NCBI RefSeq assembly: GCF_028446585.1
Contig: NZ_JAPFQL010000039.1
Coordinates: forward strand, 1 to 48,708
DNA from: Intrasporangium calvum
GTDB taxonomy: Bacteria; Actinomycetota; Actinomycetes; Actinomycetales; Dermatophilaceae
Direction of reading: 5' to 3'
DNA: 48,708 nucleotides
Position numbers and translations under genes: made by a program. Below are positions 42,589 to 48,708 of this stretch, piece after piece (the first letter of the stretch is position 1; every line of letters begins with the position of its first letter). The notes beneath the pieces are model-generated. The model saw nothing but the letters and a program-made list of their open reading frames with translations. It searched no databases and was not told where the DNA came from.

Positions 42589-42912
42589 GTGAACCTCTTC
42601 GGGCTGACCCGGCGGAGCGATCCGGGCCCCCAGCCGCACACCGGCACCGACAGCGTCTCTCTTCCGAGCACCGTGGCCCCTGGCGGGCCCACGCTGGCCC
42701 GGCACCCGGTCGGAAGCACGGTGGTCCTCGCCGCACCGCACCTGGGTCCGGCCGCCACCCGCCGCCTCGCCGAGCTCGGGCTCCGAGCCGGCACCGAGGT
42801 CGTCATCCTGCACCGGACGGCCGGCCGCGGCCGGGTCGTCGCGACGGGGACGACCCGGATCGCACTCGACCGGGCGACGGTGGCCGCTTGGCCCGCGGAG
42901 GCCCAGCGATGA
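42589..42912 (+). CDS. feoA: FeoA family ferrous iron transport accessory protein
   Basis: Protein of 107 residues. The first 40 are Pro/Thr-rich and not conserved. Residues about 41-100 form the SH3-like FeoA domain: GSTVVLAAPHLGPAATRRLAELGLRAGTEVVILHRTAGRGRVVATGTTRIALDRATVAAWPAE. LAELGLRxG is the diagnostic motif. FeoA supports FeoB in ferrous iron uptake. GTG start, 21 bp after an iron box. The stop overlaps the feoB ATG (ATGA). Confidence 0.88.
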   Translation: MNLFGLTRRSDPGPQPHTGTDSVSLPSTVAPGGPTLARHPVGSTVVLAAPHLGPAATRRLAELGLRAGTEVVILHRTAGRGRVVATGTTRIALDRATVAAWPAEAQR

Positions 42913-44876
42913 CGACCCAGGACACCGCACCGGCCTGCCCCTCCTGCGCGAGCCAGGCCGCGAAGGCCCAGGCCGCGACCGGATCACCCCAGGTCGCCCT
43001 CGTCGGCGCGCCCAACTCCGGCAAGTCGACGCTGTTCAACGCCCTCACCGGCGCCCGCCGCTCGGTCGGCAACTGGCCCGGGACAACCGTCGAGGTCGGC
43101 GAGGGCGGCTGGTTCCTGCAGGCCTGCGACGGCCGCCGCGAGGTCGCCCTGCTCGACCTTCCCGGCGCCTACAGCCTCGACCCCGCCTCGCCCGACGAGG
43201 AGCTGACCCGACGGCTCCTGGTGGACGTCCCGGCCGCCGACCGACCGGACGCCGTCGTCGCCGTCGTCGACGCCGCGCACCTCGCCCGCAGCCTCCACCT
43301 GGTGGCCCAGCTCCGCGAGCACTCGCTGCGACTCGTCGTGGCCCTGACGATGACTGACCTCGCGGCGCGGCGAGCCGTCGAGATCGACGACCGGGCCCTC
43401 GAAGAAGCCCTGGGCCTCCCCGTGGTCGTCGTCGACCCGCGCCGTCGCACCGGCACCTCGGCGCTGGACGCAGCCGTCGACCGGGTGCTCGACCGGCCGG
43501 TGCCGGCGCCCCGGCCCATGGCCGCAGGCCCTGAAGCCGACGACCTCGAGCTCGCCGACGAGCGGTTCGCCTGGGCGCTCGACGTCGTCGAGCGGGCCAC
43601 CCGCTCGAGTGGTGGCGGCCGACGCACCTGGACCGATCGGATCGACCGCTGGGCCACCGCGCCCGTCGCCGGACCCCTGCTCTTCCTCGCCGCCATGTTC
43701 GTCGTGTTCCAGACGACGACCACCGTCGCGGCGCCGTTCCAGGATGCCCTCGACACCTTCTTCTCCGGCCCGGTCACCAACGTGGCGAGCGCCCTGCTCC
43801 AGGCCGTGGGCCTCGGAGAGACTCCCCTGCACGGGCTCGTCGTCAACGGGCTCGTGGCCGGCGTCGGCATGCTGTTGACCTTCCTGCCCGTGATGAGCCT
43901 GATGTTCATCCTGCTCTCCGTCCTCGAGGACTCGGGCTACATGGCGCGCGCGGCCGTCGTGACGGACCGGATGATGCGCCTCATCGGACTGCCGGGACGG
44001 GCGTTCCTCCCGCTGGTGGTCGGCTTCGGCTGCAACGTGCCGGCGATCAGCGCGACCCGCGCCCTGCCCAATGCCCGCCACCGCATTCTCACCACGCTGC
44101 TCATCCCGTTCACCTCGTGCAGCGCCCGGCTCACCGTCTACGTCCTGCTCGCGACGACGTTCATGCCGGCGCAGGCGGGGCTGGTCGTCTTCGGCATGTA
44201 CCTCGTGTCCATCCTGCTCGTCGTCCTCGTGGGTCTCCTCCTCCGACGAACGCTGTGGCGGACCATGGGCGGGGAGCCGCTCATGATCGACCTGCCTCCC
44301 TACCAGCGGCCCACCCTCGGCGTGGTCGGACTGGTCAGCTGGATCCGCGTCAAGGGCTTCCTCCGCACCGCGGGCGGCATCATCGTGGCCGCGGTGACCG
44401 TCGTCTGGCTGCTCCAGTCGGTGCCCGTCCGGGGCGACGCGGGCTTCGCCGAGGTGCCACCCGGTGACAGCCTCTACGCAGCCACCGCGCAGGCCGTCAG
44501 CCCGGCCTTCGAGCCGGCGGGCTTCGGACAGTGGCAGACGACCGGGGCGCTCATGGTCGGTTTCGTCGCCAAGGAGGCGGTCGTGTCGTCCTGGGCCCAG
44601 ACCTACGCGACCCAGGAGCCGCAGAGCAGCTCCCAGCCAGGCGCGCTCGCCGGCGAGCTGCGGCAGGCCTTCGAGAGCTCATCGGGAGGACACCCGATCC
44701 CGGCGGTCCTCGCCTTCCTCGTCTTCATCCTCGCCTACACGCCGTGCGTGGCGACGCTCGCGGCCCAGAAGCGCGAGGTGGGCCTGAGATGGACCGCCGT
44801 CGGCATCGGGGTCCAGCTGGCCGTGGCCTGGCTCCTGGCGGTGGCCGTCTTCCAGCTGGGGAGGCTGATCTCATGA
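42909..44876 (+). CDS. feoB: Ferrous iron transporter FeoB
   Basis: Membrane transporter of 655 residues with an N-terminal G domain. An extra N-terminal CPSC (about 10-13) precedes G1 GAPNSGKST (33-41) and G3 LDLPGAYSL. G4 is ALTMTDLA where most FeoBs have NxxD, so the Asn is Thr. The transmembrane part (about 255-650) holds the gating helices FILLSVLEDSGYMARAAVVTDRMMRLIGLPGRAFLPLVVGFGCNVPAISATRAL and LLIPFTSCSARLTVYVLLA, with their conserved Cys residues, then CVATLAAQKREVG. The long Feo C-terminus is present. It overlaps both neighbours by 4 nt. Confidence 0.94.
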   Translation: MTTQDTAPACPSCASQAAKAQAATGSPQVALVGAPNSGKSTLFNALTGARRSVGNWPGTTVEVGEGGWFLQACDGRREVALLDLPGAYSLDPASPDEELTRRLLVDVPAADRPDAVVAVVDAAHLARSLHLVAQLREHSLRLVVALTMTDLAARRAVEIDDRALEEALGLPVVVVDPRRRTGTSALDAAVDRVLDRPVPAPRPMAAGPEADDLELADERFAWALDVVERATRSSGGGRRTWTDRIDRWATAPVAGPLLFLAAMFVVFQTTTTVAAPFQDALDTFFSGPVTNVASALLQAVGLGETPLHGLVVNGLVAGVGMLLTFLPVMSLMFILLSVLEDSGYMARAAVVTDRMMRLIGLPGRAFLPLVVGFGCNVPAISATRALPNARHRILTTLLIPFTSCSARLTVYVLLATTFMPAQAGLVVFGMYLVSILLVVLVGLLLRRTLWRTMGGEPLMIDLPPYQRPTLGVVGLVSWIRVKGFLRTAGGIIVAAVTVVWLLQSVPVRGDAGFAEVPPGDSLYAATAQAVSPAFEPAGFGQWQTTGALMVGFVAKEAVVSSWAQTYATQEPQSSSQPGALAGELRQAFESSSGGHPIPAVLAFLVFILAYTPCVATLAAQKREVGLRWTAVGIGVQLAVAWLLAVAVFQLGRLIS

Positions 44877-45169
44877 CCGCTGTCGCCGCACCTCGCCCGG
44901 TGTCCGCGGTGCTCGGCGCGATCCGCTCCGGCTCGGTGACGACCACGGACGTGCAGCGCGCGACCGGGCTGCCCCGGGACGTCGTCGAGGCCGCCCTCGA
45001 CCACCTCGCCTGGCTCGGGCGTCTCAGGAGCGAGCCGCTCCAGTCCGGCTGCCCCGCGACTGGCTGCGGGCAGTGCCCGGTGGCGTCCAGCGACGGCCCG
45101 GGCTGCGGCCGAGCCGCGGGAAGTCCGCCCCGAAGCAGCGGTCTGCTGATGTCCCTTCCGACGCCGTAG
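44873..45169 (+). CDS. FeoC-like Cys-rich winged-helix protein
   Basis: Protein of 98 residues. Residues about 8-55 (SAVLGAIRSGSVTTTDVQRATGLPRDVVEAALDHLAWLGRLRSE) form a winged-helix fold like FeoC, and SGCPATGCGQCPVASSDGPGCG (about 58-79) has four or more cysteines able to bind an Fe-S cluster or iron. FeoC proteins regulate or stabilise FeoB. The ATG overlaps the feoB stop. The last 15 residues are probably disordered. Confidence 0.78.
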   Translation: MTAVAAPRPVSAVLGAIRSGSVTTTDVQRATGLPRDVVEAALDHLAWLGRLRSEPLQSGCPATGCGQCPVASSDGPGCGRAAGSPPRSSGLLMSLPTP

Positions 45170-45174
45170 TGGTC

Positions 45175-45218
45175 TAGCCTCTCTGCTTGTGCCAGTCCTA
45201 CCGGTGAAGATGTCGTGA
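45175..45218 (+). promoter_or_regulatory. possible leaderless 9-codon upstream ORF coupled to the kinase start
   Basis: TAGCCT (45175-45180) is 8 nt before GTG 45189, which opens a frame V-P-V-L-P-V-K-M-S ending TGA at 45216-45218. That TGA shares its A with the kinase ATG (45218). If real, kinase translation would depend on termination of this tiny frame. No Shine-Dalgarno is obvious for the kinase. The evidence is positional only. Confidence 0.3.
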
Positions 45219-46906
45219 TGCTCGCAGGTCGCTACCAGCTCGAGTCCCGGATCGCCGCCGGAGGCATGGGCGAGGTCCACGTCGCCACCGACCAGCGGCT
45301 CCACCGCAAGGTCGCCGTCAAGCTCCTGCGCGAGGAGCTGGCCGGCTCCGGCGACTTCATCGAGCGCTTCCGTCGCGAGGCCCTCATGTCGGCTCGCCTC
45401 ACCCACCCCTCCGTCGCCCGGATCCTCGACTACGGCCAGGACGGCAGCACCCACTTCATCGTCATGGAGCTCGTGGAGGGCCAGGACCTGGCCAAGCTGC
45501 TCGCCGGCCGCGGCCCCCTCCCGGCCGCGGAGGCCGTCCGGATCGCCGCCCAGGTGTGCGACGCGCTCGCCGCCGCCCACGACGCCGGTTTCGTCCACCG
45601 CGACATCAAGCCGAGCAACGTCATCATCACCAGCCGTGACGGTCACATCGACGGCCAGCGCGACGGGACCGTGAAGGTCACCGACTTCGGCATCGCCCGA
45701 GCGCTCGGCGGGTCGTCCCTCACGCAGACCGGCACCATCATGGGGACGGCTCAGTACGTCTCCCCCGAGGTCGTCCGCGGGGAGCCCGCCAGCCAGGCCT
45801 CCGACCTCTACTCGGTCGGGGTGCTCCTCTTCCAGATGCTGACCGGTCGGGTGCCCTTCGACGGTGACTCGCCGGTCACCATCGCCCTGCGACACCTCGA
45901 CAGCGAGGTGCCGCCGCCGAGCTCAGTCGCTCCTGACGTGCCGGAGGCCGTCGACACGATCGTGGCGCGAGCCACGGCGCCTCGCCCCGAGGACCGCTTC
46001 CCGGACGCCCGCTCCATGGCCACGGCCCTGCGTGCCGCGGCCACCGCACCCTCCCGGCAGCCGGCCCACGCCGCGGCGACCAACGTCCTGCCCATCCCCG
46101 AGACCCACTCGGCCACCCGGGCGTTCCCCAGCACCAGGCCCGTCCTCAGCCCGGCTGCCGACCGCGGAGCGTCGGCGCGAGCCGCGTCCACGGCCATGCC
46201 GCTCACCCGCCGCGACCGGTCGACGTCGGCGACCACCCACGGAGCGGGCCCCTCCCGCCTCCGGTGGGTCCTCGCGGGAGTGGCCGCCCTGGCCATCGTG
46301 GGCGTCATCGCTCTCGCCCTGTCGGGCAACGACGATGCACCGCCCCCAGTCGCGACGCCCACTGCAGTGCTGACTCCCTCGGAGGAGCCGACGAGCGAGG
46401 AGCCAGACACCCCTGACGGCCCGGCGGTGCCTCGCGACGCCGTCGGCCGCGAGCGGGCGGACGTGGTCGAGGAGCTCAATGCGCGAGGCCTCAGCGTCCG
46501 GTGGGCGCTCGTCCGTTCGGGCGCCCCGGAGGGCTCCGTCGTGGGCACCTTCCCCCGCCCCGGCGAGACCATGCAGCGCGGGGAGACAGCAGTCATCGTC
46601 GTGAGCCGCGGACAGCTCCCCGACGGGGTCAAGTCCATCGACGTGCCGGACGGTCTGGTCGGGAGCACGGCCGACGCCGCCTCCGCGATCCTCCAGAGTG
46701 CGCAGCTGCGCTTCAGCACCGCACCCATTCCGTCGGACGCTCCGGCCGGCACCGTCATCGGCAGCTGGCCGGCGACGGGCGAGCCCGCGACGGATGGCGT
46801 CGTCGTGCTCGTCGTCTCCGACGGGCCCGCCGACAGTGGCTCGGCCGGCTCCGACGAGAAGTCGGGCGACACGGGCGGCGACGGCAAGAAGAAGAAGGAC
46901 GACTGA
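45218..46906 (+). CDS. PknB-type Ser/Thr protein kinase with two PASTA domains
   Basis: Membrane kinase of 562 residues. The catalytic domain (about 5-275) has LESRIAAGGMGEVHVA (Gly loop), Lys35 in VAVKLL, FVHRDIKPSNVI (catalytic Asp), VTDFGIA and GTAQYVSPEVV. A linker rich in Ala/Pro/Thr follows, then one transmembrane helix (WVLAGVAALAIVGVIALAL, about 350-370). Outside are two PASTA-like units (about 405-470 and 475-540), with GSVVGTFPRPGETMQRGETAVIVVS and AGTVIGSWPATGEPATDGVVVLVVS, which bind peptidoglycan fragments or lipid II. The end is poly-Lys/Asp. It has no FtsW/PBP neighbour here, so it may be a second PASTA kinase. A GTG directly before the ATG is an alternative start. Confidence 0.92.
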   Translation: MLAGRYQLESRIAAGGMGEVHVATDQRLHRKVAVKLLREELAGSGDFIERFRREALMSARLTHPSVARILDYGQDGSTHFIVMELVEGQDLAKLLAGRGPLPAAEAVRIAAQVCDALAAAHDAGFVHRDIKPSNVIITSRDGHIDGQRDGTVKVTDFGIARALGGSSLTQTGTIMGTAQYVSPEVVRGEPASQASDLYSVGVLLFQMLTGRVPFDGDSPVTIALRHLDSEVPPPSSVAPDVPEAVDTIVARATAPRPEDRFPDARSMATALRAAATAPSRQPAHAAATNVLPIPETHSATRAFPSTRPVLSPAADRGASARAASTAMPLTRRDRSTSATTHGAGPSRLRWVLAGVAALAIVGVIALALSGNDDAPPPVATPTAVLTPSEEPTSEEPDTPDGPAVPRDAVGRERADVVEELNARGLSVRWALVRSGAPEGSVVGTFPRPGETMQRGETAVIVVSRGQLPDGVKSIDVPDGLVGSTADAASAILQSAQLRFSTAPIPSDAPAGTVIGSWPATGEPATDGVVVLVVSDGPADSGSAGSDEKSGDTGGDGKKKKDD

Positions 46907-46943
46907 CCCGAATTGCGGTGGCGGCACCCACCAGGCCGTGGGA

Positions 46944-46949
46944 TACGTT
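46944..46949 (+). promoter_or_regulatory. -10 hexamer of a leaderless promoter for the DUF885 gene
   Basis: TACGTT with 6 nt to the GTG at 46956. Confidence 0.5.
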
Positions 46950-46955
46950 CGGTCG

Positions 46956-48698
46956 GTGACTGACACCACCCCATCGAGCACGTCATCCAGCACCCCGTCG
47001 AGCACCCACGCGCCGGACGCACCGCCCCGCCCCCAGACCCCGATCGACCGCATCGCGGAGGGCTACCTCGCCGGCGTCGTCGAGCTCAGCCCGATCCAGG
47101 CCACCTACCTCGGCCTGCCGGGGCGCGAGGACGAGCTGGACGACCTGTCCCCCGCCGGGCACGCCGCGCACAGCGCCCTCCGCCGCGACACGCTGGCCGA
47201 GCTGGCGACGGCCACGCCGGTCGACGACGTCGACCGCGTCACGGTGGCGGCCCTCACCGACCGGCTCGGGCTGGCCGAGGAGCGTTACGCGGCAGGCCTC
47301 GACGAGATGTCACTCAACGTCCTGGCCTCGCCCCTCCAGGCGGTGCGCGACGTCTTCGACCTCATGCCACAGGACACGGAGGCGCACTGGCGCACCTTCG
47401 CCACCCGGATGACCCGCATCCCGACTGCGCTCATCGGCTACCGCGAGTCGCTGCTGGCCGCTCGCGAGCGGGGGCTGGTCTCCCCGCGACGCCAGGTCGT
47501 CGCGTGCGCCGACCAGTCCCGGGACCTCACCGGCGACGACGCCTACTTCGCGACCCTCGTCGCCCGGGCCCGCACCACCGACGGACCCCTCGAAGGCGAC
47601 GTCAAGGCCGACCTCGCCGACGCCGCGAAGGCGGCGTCAGCGGCATACGGCGAGATGGCCGACTGGCTCGAGCGGGAGCTGCTGCCGCACGCGCCCGAGG
47701 CGGACGCCTGCGGGCGTGAGCGCTACCAGCTCGAGTCCCGTTACTTCCTGGGCGCCACGGTGGACCTCGAGGAGACCTACGCGTGGGGTCAGCGGGAGGT
47801 CGCCGACCTCCGGGCGCAGATGCAGGAGATCGCCGAGGGCCTCGAGCCCGGCGCGACGGTGGAGCGGGGCGTCGAGATCCTCGACGCCGATCCCCGCTAC
47901 CGGCTCGAGGGCACGGACGCGCTCCAGGCCTGGATGCAGGAGCGCGCGGACGAGGTGATCCGCAACCTCAAGGACGTCCACTTCGACATTCCCGGGCCGG
48001 TGCAGCGCATCGAGTGCATGATCGCGCCGACCCAGACCGGTGGCATCTACTACACCGGTCCCAGCGACGACTTCAGCCGTCCGGGGCGCATGTGGTGGTC
48101 GGTCCCGAAGGGCAAGACCGAGTTCCAGACGTGGAACGAGCTGACCACCGTCTACCACGAGGGCGTCCCGGGTCATCACCTGCAGATCGCCCAGACGGTC
48201 TACCGCTCAGGCCTGCTCAACACGTGGCGCCGCCTCGAGTCCTTCACCTCAGGGCACGCCGAGGGGTGGGCGCTCTACGCCGAGCGGCTGATGGCCGAGC
48301 TCGGCTACATGGATGACCCCGGCAACCGGATGGGTTGGCTTGGCGGACAGTCCCTTCGAGCCGCTCGGGTGGTGCTCGACATCGGAGTGCACTGCGGCTT
48401 CGACGCGCCCGCGGAGGTCGGCGGCGGCGCGTGGGACTACGACAAGGCGTGGACCTACCTGACGCGCTACGGCTTCATGGACGAGAAGACCCTGCGTTTC
48501 GAGCTCGACCGCTACCTCGGCTGGCCCGGACAGGCCCCCTCCTACAAGATCGGCGAGCGCCTCTGGCTGCAGCTCCGTGACGAGGCGCAGCGGCGCGAGG
48601 GCGAGGCGTTCGACCTCAAGGCGTTCCATCGCCGCGCCCTCGACATCGGTGGCGTGGGCCTCGACACCCTGCGCGCCGCGGTCCTCGGCGAGATCTGA
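46956..48698 (+). CDS. DUF885 family protein (putative metallocarboxypeptidase)
   Basis: Protein of 580 residues. The first 25 residues are Ser/Thr/Pro-rich and not conserved. The M3/M32-like zinc motif TTVYHEGVPGHHLQIAQ (about 395-411, HExxxxHH) and the downstream SGHAEGWALYAERLM (second Glu) are the marks of DUF885, suggested to be metallopeptidases. C-terminal ALRF...RYLGWPGQAPSYKIGERLWLQLRDEA is also typical. No signal peptide is visible. GTG 46956 is set by TACGTT 6 nt upstream; the frame extends back into the kinase gene as shadow. It holds an iterated 10-mer copy, read S-A-A-Y. Natural substrate unknown. Confidence 0.88.
   Translation: MTDTTPSSTSSSTPSSTHAPDAPPRPQTPIDRIAEGYLAGVVELSPIQATYLGLPGREDELDDLSPAGHAAHSALRRDTLAELATATPVDDVDRVTVAALTDRLGLAEERYAAGLDEMSLNVLASPLQAVRDVFDLMPQDTEAHWRTFATRMTRIPTALIGYRESLLAARERGLVSPRRQVVACADQSRDLTGDDAYFATLVARARTTDGPLEGDVKADLADAAKAASAAYGEMADWLERELLPHAPEADACGRERYQLESRYFLGATVDLEETYAWGQREVADLRAQMQEIAEGLEPGATVERGVEILDADPRYRLEGTDALQAWMQERADEVIRNLKDVHFDIPGPVQRIECMIAPTQTGGIYYTGPSDDFSRPGRMWWSVPKGKTEFQTWNELTTVYHEGVPGHHLQIAQTVYRSGLLNTWRRLESFTSGHAEGWALYAERLMAELGYMDDPGNRMGWLGGQSLRAARVVLDIGVHCGFDAPAEVGGGAWDYDKAWTYLTRYGFMDEKTLRFELDRYLGWPGQAPSYKIGERLWLQLRDEAQRREGEAFDLKAFHRRALDIGGVGLDTLRAAVLGEI
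47639..47648 (-). repeat. iterated 10-mer, copy 13
   Basis: In the DUF885 gene, read S-A-A-Y. Confidence 0.8.
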
Positions 48699-48708
48699 CC
48701 TTGCGGCG

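Overview
The window is about 95% coding, very GC-rich, free of visible mobile elements, and actinobacterial in character: F420-type oxidoreductases, a TIGR03089 protein, DUF3105 and DUF6318-like proteins, LCP and PASTA-kinase cell-wall genes, an AccD/AccE carboxylase, a SAM-IV riboswitch and many apparently leaderless genes. The gene set suggests Micrococcales, probably Intrasporangiaceae/Dermatophilaceae; that placement is inference, as no rRNA is present.

Layout: 1-2.1 kb, a truncated AlkA-like glycosylase, a DUF3105 protein and an F420-dependent reductase. 2.1-8.2 kb, a surface-glycan group (flippase-like membrane protein, GT4 with a methyltransferase-like tail, GT2, DUF2304, LCP transferase). 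8.2-14.2 kb, a secreted LAS-type peptidase with six peptidoglycan-binding repeats, a 3-oxoacid CoA-transferase, a GT2 and an acyl-CoA dehydrogenase. 14.3-18.6 kb, a SAM-IV riboswitch and metY, an S66 peptidase, and a lipoprotein/exported-protein pair. 18.6-31.8 kb, a class V aminotransferase, then a complete legionaminic-type nonulosonate locus: a leftward operon (flippase, capsule-type transferase, LegH, LegI, LegG, PtmE, LegB, LegC) and a divergent rightward operon (Gfo/Idh dehydrogenase, LegF, SDR). 31.8-40.6 kb, an LLM oxidoreductase, a CoA-binding protein, purE/purK, GtrA, a two-component system, an enoyl-CoA hydratase, an adenylate cyclase and birA. 40.6-48.7 kb, accD/accE, an iron-box-controlled feoABC operon, a PASTA kinase and a DUF885 protein.

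The most unusual signal is not a gene. The 10-mer GTATGCCGCT (or AGCGGCATAC) occurs 13 times on both strands, against about 0.1 expected from base composition, and seven copies extend toward GCCGTATGCCGCTGGGCTCG. Five copies lie in the roughly 4.5% of the window that is intergenic; the others are read in different frames inside unrelated genes. It behaves like a genome-wide iterated word (uptake-sequence-like, HIP1-like or a mini-repeat), and I know of no described function for it.

Two other threads recur. At least 13 genes start 6-8 nt after a TANNNT -10 hexamer, so leaderless transcription appears common, and several starts were chosen on that basis. birA and the biotin-dependent carboxylase gene accD diverge from a 23-bp gap in which their two -10 hexamers overlap. 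No intergenic stretch exceeds 300 bases; the longest (10182-10443, 14179-14470, 33331-33550) are described as features.
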